A stretch of 42,622 bases of DNA from Neobittarella massiliensis (ex Bilen et al. 2018). GTDB lineage: Bacteria; Bacillota; Clostridia; Oscillospirales; Ruminococcaceae. The stretch spans positions 1 to 42,622 of the forward strand of contig NZ_OKQO01000013.1 in NCBI RefSeq assembly GCF_900289145.1. Reading direction: 5' to 3'. This document shows, in pieces, positions 15,644 through 23,708 of the stretch; the stretch's first letter is position 1; the number at the start of each line of letters is the position of its first letter. The notes under the pieces were generated by a model. That model was not told the DNA's origin. It searched no databases and saw only the letters and a program-made list of their open reading frames with translations. Made by a program: the position numbers and the translations under genes.

Positions 15644-18298
15644 TCAGGTGCGGCGGGCGCGAGCAAACGCCCGCCCGATAAGCCTGGTGAGCTCGGCCAG
15701 CAGCAGCACCGAGCCCGCCAGCGCTACAATTTTTACCCACATGTACAGCGGCAGCGGGACTGTGCCGAAAAAGGAGCCGCCAAACTGGGTGATGATCACC
15801 TGCAGCAAAAAGGTGCCGGCAAACGCCCCCAGCATGAGCCGGTTGGCGCCCAGGTTTTTAAAGATGCTGTCGCTGCCCAGCTCGCGGCTGTTAAAGGCGT
15901 TGAGCAGCTGAAAGACCACGAAAAGAGTAAACAGTATCGTTGGCTGTTGGCGCGGCGTGCCGCCCAAAAAGCCTGTCCAGTGCTGGGCCATGAACACCGC
16001 CGAGATGAAGATGCCGTTTACCGCGATACGCGCCAGCATGCCGCCGGAGACGATACTGGCGCTGCGGCTGGTGGGCCGACGACGCATCAGATCGCCGCGC
16101 ATCGGCTCGAGCCCCAGTGTCAGGGCCGGCGGGCCGTCCATGATGATATTGATCCACAGCAGTTGCAGGGCAGTAAACGGGGCGGCGAACCCCGACAGGA
16201 TGGAGCAGAGCACCACGATGACCGAGGAGAGGTTGACGGTGAGCTGAAACTGAATGAAGCGCTGAAAATTTTCGTAGATGCCGCGGCCCCACTGCACCGC
16301 CTTGACGATGGTGGAAAAGCTGTCGTCGAGCAGCACGATGTCGCTGGCCTCTTTTGAGACCTCGGTGCCGGAGATGCCCATAGCTACCCCCACGTCGGCA
16401 TTTTTGATAGCCGGCGCGTCGTTGATACCGTCGCCGGTGACAGCCACCACATCGCCCTGCGCCTTGAGGGCGTCGACCACCCGCATTTTGACCACCGGCG
16501 TGCTGCGGGCGATGACCCGGATGCGGGGCAGCTCTCGGGCAAGCTGCGCATCGGTCATGTTTTCGATCTGACGGGCCTCGACGGCGACGTGATCACCGTC
16601 TAAAAGGCCCAGCTCGTCGGCGATGGCCCGGGCGGTGACGATGTTGTCGCCGGTGAGCATCTTCAGCTCGATGCCGGCGCTGCGGCAGCGCTCCACCGCC
16701 GCATACACATCCCGCCGCAGCGGGTCGGTGATGGCGACGAAGCCGTCAAATATCATCCCCTGCTCGATCTCGCCGCGCTCGGCGTCAAAGTCGGGACGGC
16801 TCTGCAGCTCCTTATGGGCAAAGCCCAGCACGCGGCAGGCCTTTGCCTGAAAACGGGCTATCTGGGCCTGCGCCTCCTGCCGCTCGCTGTCGTCTATGGC
16901 GCACATCGAGAGGATCTTCTCTGGGCTTCCCTTACTGTAGGCCAGGTACCTCTCCGCCGCCGCCAGCACGGTGGTCATGTTTTTGCGCTCGGAGGTAAAG
17001 GGGTAGACATGTACCGGGCTGCCGCTGTTGCGCAGGTCACAGTAGCGGCAGCCGGCTTTTTGTGCCGCCACCAGCAGCGCACATTCGGTGGGGTTGCCGA
17101 TAAACTGGGCGCGGCCGTCCTCGACACGGATATCGGCGGTGGAATTGACACAGAAGTTTTCCAGCAGGTATGTATCGTGCAGGTCCTGGGGCCTTACCAG
17201 CCGGCGGTGCGCGTACACGTCGGTGACGGTCATACGGTTTTCGGTGAGGGTACCGGTCTTATCTGAGCAGATGACACTTATGCAGCCCACCGTCTCACAG
17301 GCGATCATTTTTTTGACCAGCGCGTTTTGCCGGGACATTTTGATGACGTTGATGGCCAGCGACACCGCCACGATGGTGGGCAGGCCCTCGGGGACCGCGG
17401 CGACGATGAGCACGATGCTGGTGATAAATGCCTCGGACACGGTATCCAGCGTGGCGGTGCCCTGAGAGAGAAAGATGAGCAGCTGGATGATGAACACCAC
17501 CGCCGCTGCCACCGAACCCATGACGGTGATGCGCTTACCCAGCGCCGCCATCTTCTCCTGCAGCGGGGTGCTGCTCTTGTCGACCGACGCCAGCTGCCGG
17601 GCGATCTGGCCGAATTCAGTGGCATCCCCCACCCCGGTGACCACCAGTTTGCCGCTGCCGCCGGTGATAAAACAGCCGGAATAGAGCATGTTGCCGCGCT
17701 CGGCGACCGGGGTGTTTTCGTCAGTGATAACAGTCTGGGCGCTCTTTTTGACCGGGGCGCTCTCGCCGGTGAGCGGCGACTCGTCGGCCATGAGAGCGAC
17801 ACTCTCGAGCAGGCGGCCGTCGGCGGGCAGCTTGTCCCCGGTCTCGACCAGCAGGATATCGCCCACCACGATGTCTTTTTGCGGGCAGAGCAGCACCTCG
17901 CCGCCGCGCAGCACCCGCACCCGGGTATCTGCCCCGATGCGGCCCAGCGCCTCGAACGCCTTGGCGCTGCGCCCCTCCATCACCACGGTGATGACGGTGG
18001 ACAGAGAGATGGCGGCAAAAATGCCGATACACTCTAAAAAGTCGGCCTGGCCGCCGGTAAAATACCGCACCAGATTGACCCCCAGCGTGATACAGGCGGC
18101 TAAGATGAGCATGACGATCATCGGCTCGGTGGCGGCGGCGAAGATGCGGCGAGCCAGCGTGGGCGGTTTTTCGCGGGTAAAGCTGTTGGCGCCGTGACGG
18201 CGGCGGTTCTCCTCCACCGCGGCGGAAGTGAGACCGGTAGATGGATCGACCTGCAAGCGGGCCAGCAGATCGGCAGTAGTGGCGGTATGAGCGGTCAT
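15644..18298 (-). CDS. Cation-transporting P-type ATPase (Ca2+/Mn2+ pump, P2 type)
   Basis: 884 aa from ATG 18298 with GGGAGGAAAC upstream. All P-type motifs are intact: actuator SPLTGES, phosphorylation loop SDKTGTLTEN, KMLTGDN and hinge VTGDGINDAP. M4 carries PEGLPTIV and M6 NIIMDGPPALTLG, the signature of P2A/P2B calcium-type pumps. In M5 the sequence is TVNLSSV, so the second acidic ligand of SERCA site I is missing and one ion per cycle is likely. The N-terminal cation-ATPase domain starts LLARLQVDPSTGLTSAAVEENRRRHG. A yybP-ykoY riboswitch lies in the leader, and related pumps under that switch export Mn2+; so Mn2+ (or Ca2+) efflux across the cytoplasmic membrane is the best prediction. 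Confidence 0.93.
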   Translation of the reverse strand: MTAHTATTADLLARLQVDPSTGLTSAAVEENRRRHGANSFTREKPPTLARRIFAAATEPMIVMLILAACITLGVNLVRYFTGGQADFLECIGIFAAISLSTVITVVMEGRSAKAFEALGRIGADTRVRVLRGGEVLLCPQKDIVVGDILLVETGDKLPADGRLLESVALMADESPLTGESAPVKKSAQTVITDENTPVAERGNMLYSGCFITGGSGKLVVTGVGDATEFGQIARQLASVDKSSTPLQEKMAALGKRITVMGSVAAAVVFIIQLLIFLSQGTATLDTVSEAFITSIVLIVAAVPEGLPTIVAVSLAINVIKMSRQNALVKKMIACETVGCISVICSDKTGTLTENRMTVTDVYAHRRLVRPQDLHDTYLLENFCVNSTADIRVEDGRAQFIGNPTECALLVAAQKAGCRYCDLRNSGSPVHVYPFTSERKNMTTVLAAAERYLAYSKGSPEKILSMCAIDDSERQEAQAQIARFQAKACRVLGFAHKELQSRPDFDAERGEIEQGMIFDGFVAITDPLRRDVYAAVERCRSAGIELKMLTGDNIVTARAIADELGLLDGDHVAVEARQIENMTDAQLARELPRIRVIARSTPVVKMRVVDALKAQGDVVAVTGDGINDAPAIKNADVGVAMGISGTEVSKEASDIVLLDDSFSTIVKAVQWGRGIYENFQRFIQFQLTVNLSSVIVVLCSILSGFAAPFTALQLLWINIIMDGPPALTLGLEPMRGDLMRRRPTSRSASIVSGGMLARIAVNGIFISAVFMAQHWTGFLGGTPRQQPTILFTLFVVFQLLNAFNSRELGSDSIFKNLGANRLMLGAFAGTFLLQVIITQFGGSFFGTVPLPLYMWVKIVALAGSVLLLAELTRLIGRAFARARRT

Positions 18299-18332
18299 AA
18301 AAGTTTCCTCCCATAAAACTTTTACAATAGAA

Positions 18333-18371
18333 AAGACCCAGGTACAGCCGCAGTGACTGTACCTGGGTCTT
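18333..18371 (-). terminator. Leader hairpin, likely attenuator of the ATPase gene
   Basis: A perfect 15-bp stem (18333-18347 with 18357-18371, 9-base loop) followed on the minus strand by CTTTTC. It lies between the riboswitch aptamer and the ribosome site, where it would stop transcription unless prevented. Confidence 0.7.
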
Positions 18372-18382
18372 GACGCTAAACT

Positions 18383-18510
18383 AAAAAAGACGCATGTACT
18401 ACCGGTAACGGCCATACATGAGTCTCGTACATTAAGGCAAGCCAGACCGGACAGACCGGTCAGTATGTTGACTTGCCACGCAAATCGCGCCTACTACTCC
18501 CCCATGGGTG
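18383..18510 (-). ncRNA. yybP-ykoY manganese riboswitch
   Basis: On the minus strand the conserved parts appear in order: GGGGGAGTAG (18503-18494), GTCAACATA (18472-18464), a GCTTGCC segment and CGAGAC (18427-18422), the consensus I recall for RF00080. The 3' part folds into a hairpin (18388-18425) whose descending arm ends in TTTTTT, so the aptamer end itself looks like a terminator. The family senses Mn2+ and turns genes on; P-type ATPases are among its known targets. Exact aptamer borders are estimates. Confidence 0.85.
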
Positions 18511-18534
18511 TTTTCTGTTTTCAATTGTTTTGTC

Positions 18535-18563
18535 ATCATACCAGTATTTCTCAGCTGTGTCAA
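18535..18563 (-). promoter_or_regulatory. Promoter of riboswitch-ATPase transcript
   Basis: TTGACA (18563-18558), 17-base spacer, TATGAT (18540-18535) with extended TGG. It starts a leader of about 230 bases before the ATPase start codon. Confidence 0.88.
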
Positions 18564-18599
18564 CACCAAACTTTCAGTTTTACCGGTTTTTGGGACGGT

Positions 18600-19373
18600 C
18601 TAGATCGCTTGCAGGCCACTAAATTCGCGCAGGGTGGCCTCCAGCGCCTGCTGCCACAGGCTGTCGTCGAAAATGAGGTCTTGCCGGCCGGCGATGAGCT
18701 GGGCAAAGTGGCGGGCCAGACCGGGATTTTTGACCAGCAGTGGGCCCAGCTGCCAGGTGGCCAGCAGATTATTGCAGATGGCCCCCTCGGTGCGAAAGCC
18801 GGCGGCAGAGTCTGCCTGCGGGTCGCAGTCGAGCGGGCGGCTGGTGTAGAGCAGCTGGCAAAAACGGCGGTCAGCACTGGCGGCAGACCACTGCTGTGCG
18901 GCGGTGCGGTTTACAAAGCCGTAGGTGCGCAGATCGAGGCCGGTAAAGCGCTCGATAGCGGTGACATCGCTGACGAATACCTCGCCGCTGTCAGCGGTAG
19001 TGTAGGCAAACAGGCCCAGCCCCTCCTCGGGCGGGCGGCCGGCGGCAAACTGCGCGCTTTGGCCCAGCGCCATGACGGCGCCCCCGCAAAACAGCATGGG
19101 CACCCCGCGCTGCACCGCCTGCATGAACTGCGGCCGGTACTGCCGCAGGTGCTGTGTAGCCGCCTGCAGATTGCGGGCTTTGCCCGGACCCATGTACACG
19201 AAGTCGCAGCTGTCAAAGTCGAGCGCGTCGCCCAGGCTCTGGCAGCGCAGTACGCAGTTTATCTGGTTTTGTGCAAAGATATACTGCAGAGCCATCATGT
19301 TGCCGCGGTCGCCGTACAGATCGAGCAGGTCGTCGTACAGCCAGAGCAGGGTGACTTCTCTTTTATCGCTCAC
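18600..19373 (-). CDS. gatD: Lipid II isoglutaminyl synthase, glutamine amidotransferase subunit, active site altered
   Basis: 257 aa, overlapping the upstream murT gene by 4 bases as in most MurT/GatD operons. The N-terminus DDLLDLYGDRGNMMAL is the family signature. The nucleophile is kept: VPMLFCGGAVMALG, C96. The segment that carries the catalytic histidine in characterised GatD (GTYLHGPLL) reads ATWQLGPLL here, with Leu at position 209; the NH of the GFENH block is also NR (GFVNR). GatD supplies ammonia to MurT for amidation of lipid II D-glutamate. Either this branch uses other residues, works with free ammonia, or is impaired. Confidence 0.88.
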   Translation of the reverse strand: MSDKREVTLLWLYDDLLDLYGDRGNMMALQYIFAQNQINCVLRCQSLGDALDFDSCDFVYMGPGKARNLQAATQHLRQYRPQFMQAVQRGVPMLFCGGAVMALGQSAQFAAGRPPEEGLGLFAYTTADSGEVFVSDVTAIERFTGLDLRTYGFVNRTAAQQWSAASADRRFCQLLYTSRPLDCDPQADSAAGFRTEGAICNNLLATWQLGPLLVKNPGLARHFAQLIAGRQDLIFDDSLWQQALEATLREFSGLQAI

Positions 19374-20683
19374 GGGCAGATCACCTCCAGTATCGAGTGG
19401 GCATCGTAAATCTCGGTGAGGATAAACAGGTCGCCGGTGGTATCGGCCACCACCGGGGCCAGCTGGCGCACCTCGGGCTGGATGCGCACCTGATCGGGAC
19501 GAAGGCCGGCCACCTGCAGCCGCACGGCCAGATCGAGAGCTCGCGGCCCGGTGCAGACCACCTGCTCCACCTGGCCCACCAGCCGCTCAAAGCTGATATC
19601 GTACAGCCAGGTCGTGTCTTTATGGCCGGTGTGGTTGATGTTGTTGACCAGAATAATGGCCGTTTTGCCGCCGGGACAGTCGCGCTCGAGCAGGTAGGAG
19701 ATAGACTGGTCGAACGAGACGGGGTTTTGGTTTTTTGACAGGATCATAGTGGCCTGCCGGTCGCCTACGGCAAAGGTCTCCAGTCGCTCTTTGCTCACCG
19801 TAAAGGTGGAGGCGGCAGCGACGGCGCGATCGAGCGGCAGCCCGACACTGCAGCACAGGGCAATCGCCCCGGTGATATTGAGCACGTGAAACAAACTGGG
19901 GTAGCTGGTGTGTACCCGCTGGCCACCTACCGCAAAGTCGCCGGTGGCGGGGTCAAAGTCTGTGGCCAGATACTGGGGCTTGGGGCTCTGGTAACCGCAG
20001 CTGGGGCACCGGTACTGGCCGATGTGGTTATAGTGGTAGTAGCTGTACTGCATGCGGCCCAGACAGCGGGGACAGACCCGGGCGTCGTGGGTGAGGTTGG
20101 GGCTCTCATCGGTCGACAGGGGGGTCTTGGCCAGCCCGTAGTACACGCGGCTGTTGTGGGGGGCCAGATCGCCGCTGATGGGATCGCAGCTGTTGAGCAC
20201 CAGCTGCACATCGGGGCCGATGGCCTGATGCAGTTTATCTACGATCACATCGACATTGCCGTTGCGGGTGAGCTGGTCGCGAAACAGGTTGGTGACCAGC
20301 GGGTAGTCGGGGGAAAACCAACGAAAGATCAGCCGGGAGTAGCGCTCGTCCACCTCGAGCACGATAAAATCTTGTCGGGCGCGGCCGTGCAGATCGCTGG
20401 CGCACAGCAGCGTGGTGGCGACGCCGCCGGTGAGGTTGGAGCCCTTGGCGTTGCCGGCCACCGAGTAGCCATTTTGGGTGAGGATATGAGCCACCAGATT
20501 GGCGGTGGTGGTCTTGCCGTTAGAGCCGGTGACGGCCAGCACCTTGCCGTTAAACCGGATGCGGGCCATCAGGTCGGGGCAGATCTTCAGGGCGACCTGC
20601 CCGGGCAGGTTGGTGGCTTTGCCCAGCAGCCCGCCCAGTTTGGCCAGCAGTTTGCCCACCAGTAGAGCCAGTGTAAATCTCAT
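19370..20683 (-). CDS. murT: Lipid II isoglutaminyl synthase, Mur-ligase subunit
   Basis: 437 aa, ATG at 20683 behind AGAGGG. Mur-ligase central domain with P-loop GSNGKTTT (53-60), followed by the MurT-specific Cys4 zinc ribbon (C204, C207, C226, C229 in CPRC...CPSC) and the C-terminal DUF1727 domain (about 315-437) that docks GatD. With GatD it converts the alpha-carboxyl of D-Glu in lipid II to D-isoglutamine at the cytoplasmic face of the membrane. Length and motifs are normal for the family, unlike its partner. Confidence 0.95.
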   Translation of the reverse strand: MRFTLALLVGKLLAKLGGLLGKATNLPGQVALKICPDLMARIRFNGKVLAVTGSNGKTTTANLVAHILTQNGYSVAGNAKGSNLTGGVATTLLCASDLHGRARQDFIVLEVDERYSRLIFRWFSPDYPLVTNLFRDQLTRNGNVDVIVDKLHQAIGPDVQLVLNSCDPISGDLAPHNSRVYYGLAKTPLSTDESPNLTHDARVCPRCLGRMQYSYYHYNHIGQYRCPSCGYQSPKPQYLATDFDPATGDFAVGGQRVHTSYPSLFHVLNITGAIALCCSVGLPLDRAVAAASTFTVSKERLETFAVGDRQATMILSKNQNPVSFDQSISYLLERDCPGGKTAIILVNNINHTGHKDTTWLYDISFERLVGQVEQVVCTGPRALDLAVRLQVAGLRPDQVRIQPEVRQLAPVVADTTGDLFILTEIYDAHSILEVICP

Positions 20684-20821
20684 GTGTTTAGATCCCTCTT
20701 TTTTTGCCGGGCACGCGGCCCGGCCACACTTCCTTGCGTTTACCGTACCGTATATTTTTACAGCCCAATGTGATGGGTGTTTGACGGCGAGTCATCTTTG
20801 GTAACTGCACTATTTTTTTGC

Positions 20822-20830
20822 AGTATACCA
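20822..20830 (-). promoter_or_regulatory. Extended -10 promoter of murT-gatD
   Basis: Minus-strand TGG-TATACT (20830-20822), about 140 bases before the murT start; -35 weak. Confidence 0.5.
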
Positions 20831-20893
20831 GCTGCCGCGTGTAAAAACATGCACAAAATGGGGAGGGTAATCGCTTTAGGCGGGGCGGCGATC

Positions 20894-20931
20894 AAAAAAG
20901 CCGGGCCCGCGACAGCTGTCGCGGGCCCGGC
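20894..20931 (-). terminator. Terminator of sigma/DUF2461 operon
   Basis: A perfect 32-base palindrome (20900-20931) followed on the minus strand by TTTTTT (20899-20894); about 90 bases past the DUF2461 gene. Confidence 0.9.
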
Positions 20932-21019
20932 AGGGCACAGTGTGGACGGATATGACACGGGTGGGGGTATTTTTAACTCGAGGGAGGGGCGGCGGGGAAC
21001 AGAAAGACATTTTGGCGTT

Positions 21020-21700
21020 TTAGCGGGCGGGCATCACAAAGCCAGCCAGAGCGGTGTTGAGAAAATCGTGAAAGGGTCGCATTTTTAAATAGATCTCGAC
21101 AGCATCGTCGAGAAACGACCCGCTCTGCAGCTGGCTGTCGGTGAGCTGGCACTCGATATACCAGCTCTTATTTTTGAGGTATGCGGCCTGAGGATGGCCG
21201 GGGTCGTAGCCGCGGGGCACGTTTTTGAGAGCGGTGCCGCCGACGGTAAAGTGCCGCCGAAAATCGGGGTCGGCAATGATCTGCTGCCAGTCGTCGCCGT
21301 GGGCGGCGATGTGGTCGCGCACCATAGAAGTGGCGCCTTTTAGCATGTCGGCAAACAGGCCGCCGCCGAGAAAAGAGCGGCCGCCCGGGCGGAGGTAGAG
21401 AAAGTACCCCACCGGGATGGGCTGTTTGCCGGACGGGCCGATATGGGCGCGAAAGGCGGGATTATAGGGGGATTTATCGCGGCTAAAACGGGTGTCGCGC
21501 ATGAGCTTAAAGGTGAGCGCTTTGGCCGGCATAAGGGGGATCGCGCTGTCGGCGCGATGCAGGCGGCACACCAGCTTTGCCACCAGCTGCTCGAAACACT
21601 GCTTGGCCTGCATGTACTGCGGGCGGTGCTGCAAAAACCAGTCGCGGCAGTTATTTTGTTCGAGTTGGGCGAGAAAGTCGAGCATCTGCTGCATGTTCAC
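21020..21700 (-). CDS. DUF2461 family protein
   Basis: 226 aa from GTG 21700 (the GTG shares bases with the TGA of the upstream sigma-factor gene, a coupled GTGA overlap); ATG 21694 is equally possible. The family blocks are clear: NCRDWFLQHRPQY, KALTFKLMRDTRFSRDKSPYNPAFRAHIGP and a C-terminal WYIECQLTDSQL. DUF2461 (TIGR02453) proteins are common in bacteria and fungi, without a proven activity. Translational coupling with the sigma factor suggests it belongs to that factor's regulatory unit (inference). Confidence 0.9.
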   Translation of the reverse strand: MNMQQMLDFLAQLEQNNCRDWFLQHRPQYMQAKQCFEQLVAKLVCRLHRADSAIPLMPAKALTFKLMRDTRFSRDKSPYNPAFRAHIGPSGKQPIPVGYFLYLRPGGRSFLGGGLFADMLKGATSMVRDHIAAHGDDWQQIIADPDFRRHFTVGGTALKNVPRGYDPGHPQAAYLKNKSWYIECQLTDSQLQSGSFLDDAVEIYLKMRPFHDFLNTALAGFVMPAR

Positions 21701-22551
21701 GCATCTCCCCCCTGCCCGTTTACAGCGGTGCGAAAGCTCTTGCTGCGCACCAGCTGGTGCACCCAGTCAGACACCTGCTGCGGCGAGCGGTAATGGGGCA
21801 GGTCGGCAAAGACCTGGGAGAGAGCGTCGAGCTCTTCCATGGCGCCGGTGTGGACGGTTGCTTGTGGGCTGGCCGGATGCAGGGCACAAAAACCCGGGTC
21901 CTGCGGGTCGATGCGGTGGCTGGCGACAGCGTAATCGACCCGGTCGGCACAGCGGCAGGGCCCGCCGCCCAGGCCGCAGTAGGCGCCCAGAAAGGCGGCC
22001 ATTTTTTTGCGGGTGCGGGAGAGATTTTGCCGGTAGGCCTGGGGGGTGGTGCCGAGTATTTGGGCGGCGGTGCGGCTGTCGAGGCCGAACATGGTGCCCA
22101 GTATGTACACCGCGCGGCTGGGTGCATCGAGACACTGCAGCATGACGCAGGTACAGGAGAGCTTGAGCTCGCGCGCCAGCAGCGCCCGGTCGACGCCGCC
22201 GCTGAGGTCGGGCAGGCCGTGCGCGCGGTCGGACAGGATATCGGCGCCGTACTCCTCAAAGCTCAGGGGATGGTCTTTAAACATGCCTTTTTGGCAGCTT
22301 GTCAGGTGGTTGACGGCGATGCGGTACACCCAGGTGGACAGCGCGCTGTCGCCGCGGAAAGAGGACAGGTGGGTCATGACCTTGATGAGGATCTCCTGCG
22401 CGGCATCCTCGGCGTCGGGGATGGTGCCCAGCATGCGCAGCGAGAGGTTAAAGACCATATCCTGTACGCTGTGCAGCACCTGTTCCAGCGCCTGTTCGTC
22501 GCCGGCGACGGCGGCGGCGAGCAGCTGTTTTTCGTGTGTTGTAGACATCAT
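21697..22551 (-). CDS. ECF sigma factor with Cys-rich C-terminal extension
   Basis: 284 aa, ATG at 22551 with AAAGGAGGTG upstream (a second ATG follows directly). Region 2 is at about 15-90 (AEDAAQEILIKVM, STWVYRIAVNHL), region 4 at about 145-190 (SRAVYILGTMFGLDSRTAAQILGTTPQAYRQ). The ~95-residue tail contains a cysteine cluster (AYCGLGGGPCRCADRVDYAVASHRID), known from a subgroup of Firmicutes sigma factors and possibly metal binding or redox sensing. No anti-sigma gene is adjacent; the tail may be the regulatory part. The DUF2461 gene follows in overlap. Confidence 0.88.
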   Translation of the reverse strand: MMSTTHEKQLLAAAVAGDEQALEQVLHSVQDMVFNLSLRMLGTIPDAEDAAQEILIKVMTHLSSFRGDSALSTWVYRIAVNHLTSCQKGMFKDHPLSFEEYGADILSDRAHGLPDLSGGVDRALLARELKLSCTCVMLQCLDAPSRAVYILGTMFGLDSRTAAQILGTTPQAYRQNLSRTRKKMAAFLGAYCGLGGGPCRCADRVDYAVASHRIDPQDPGFCALHPASPQATVHTGAMEELDALSQVFADLPHYRSPQQVSDWVHQLVRSKSFRTAVNGQGGDA

Positions 22552-22600
22552 TATTTATACACCTCCTTTTTATTAGACTGGGCGGCAGCACATTTGTGAC

Positions 22601-22628
22601 AGAATAGAAATTGTTAATTTTTTGTAAA
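22601..22628 (-). promoter_or_regulatory. Promoter of sigma/DUF2461 operon
   Basis: TTTACA (22628-22623), 16-base spacer, TATTCT (22606-22601) on the minus strand, about 50 bases before the start. Confidence 0.6.
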
Positions 22629-22656
22629 TACGGCCACTTTTTTCGCTATTTACAGC

Positions 22657-22693
22657 AAAAAGCCGCAGCGCGCAGAACACTGCGCGCTGCGGC
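22657..22693 (-). terminator. Terminator of the three-kinase operon
   Basis: 14-bp stem (22662-22675 with 22680-22693, AACA loop region) followed on the minus strand by CTTTTTG; directly downstream of the last PfkB gene. Confidence 0.88.
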
Positions 22694-22734
22694 GGCAGCC
22701 GGGCTATGATCTGGAGCCGACGGCTGGTAAGTTT

Positions 22735-23682
22735 TTACTGGCAGAGGGGAGCCGGCTGGTCGGGGTACTCGGCCCGCAGCTTTTTGGCCAGGGCGGTCAT
22801 CTCGTCGCGCAGCTCATGGGACATATCGAACACCGGGCCGTACTGGCGCACGTTGTAGTGGGCGGTGATGTTGGCCATGATGCCGGCCATGATGGGGTCT
22901 TCCCCCTCACACAGGGCCACCAGCGCGGTGGCGGTGGAGGAATTGCCGCAGCCGGTGGGGTCGACGATGTCGCCGTCCCAGCGCAGGCAGGGCACGAACC
23001 AGTGCTGATCGCCGGCGATGCTGTAGAGCCCCTTCTCGCCTACCCGGAACAGGGTGAACTCCACATCCAGCTCTTTTAATTTGGCCAGGCACTCCTCCTC
23101 GGTCTCGACGCCGAAAAGGCTTTTGGTCTCGGGGAGGTTGATGGAGAAGTAGTCGACATACTGCAGCGTGTCGAGGATGCGCTCCAGATTTTCGGGCACG
23201 CAGCAGCTGGTGCCGATCTCCCACATGACTTTAAAGCAGTGGCTGTTTTTGAGCTTGCCGATCTCGGACCAGAAGAAGTGGTCGAGACCGCGGCAGATGT
23301 TGAGGCCTACGATGCCGCCGCACACCCGCTCTACATCGGCGGCGGTGGGGGTGAGATAGCCGAAGTTGTTCCAGCCGTACACCTTGGTGCCGACAATGCT
23401 GTTTTCGTAATAGGTGCCGTCGGGCCGGTACTGGACGTAGTTGTAGGTGGTGTGGTCGGTGAGCAGGCGGATCCCCTCACGGGAGAGATGGTTCTTTTCA
23501 AACCAGGCGCCGTAGTGTTTGTCCATATCGGTGCCGGCGCCGCAGATGATAGAGCTGTCGTCGTGCCACAGGCGCAGGCCCTCGATGCCGTAGGCGGTGC
23601 CGCCCATCACGTCGTTTACCACCCGGCCGTCGACGAATTGCAGGCGGTTGGTGATGAAGTTGCCCACTGCTGCGTATTTCAT
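22735..23682 (-). CDS. PfkB-fold protein A with GCGN in place of GAGD
   Basis: 315 aa from ATG 23682, chosen because GGAGG lies 7 bases upstream (an ATG 6 bases earlier sits almost on the ribosome site). PfkB/ribokinase fold: substrate-side GG motif MGGTAYG (27-33), Mg-side NLPE (182-185, SINLPETKSLFG) and the C-terminal anion-hole motif as DPTGCGN (241-247). In active sugar or nucleoside kinases the last residue of this motif is the Asp base; here it is Asn. It is the third gene of an operon with two paralogues that have the same change. Substrate unknown. It may be an inactive ligand-binding relative, or a kinase with altered chemistry as in the Mak32-like GxGN branch. Confidence 0.88.
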   Translation of the reverse strand: MKYAAVGNFITNRLQFVDGRVVNDVMGGTAYGIEGLRLWHDDSSIICGAGTDMDKHYGAWFEKNHLSREGIRLLTDHTTYNYVQYRPDGTYYENSIVGTKVYGWNNFGYLTPTAADVERVCGGIVGLNICRGLDHFFWSEIGKLKNSHCFKVMWEIGTSCCVPENLERILDTLQYVDYFSINLPETKSLFGVETEEECLAKLKELDVEFTLFRVGEKGLYSIAGDQHWFVPCLRWDGDIVDPTGCGNSSTATALVALCEGEDPIMAGIMANITAHYNVRQYGPVFDMSHELRDEMTALAKKLRAEYPDQPAPLCQ

Positions 23683-23708
23683 GGTCATTCCTCCTTATCG
23701 GTTTGGCC

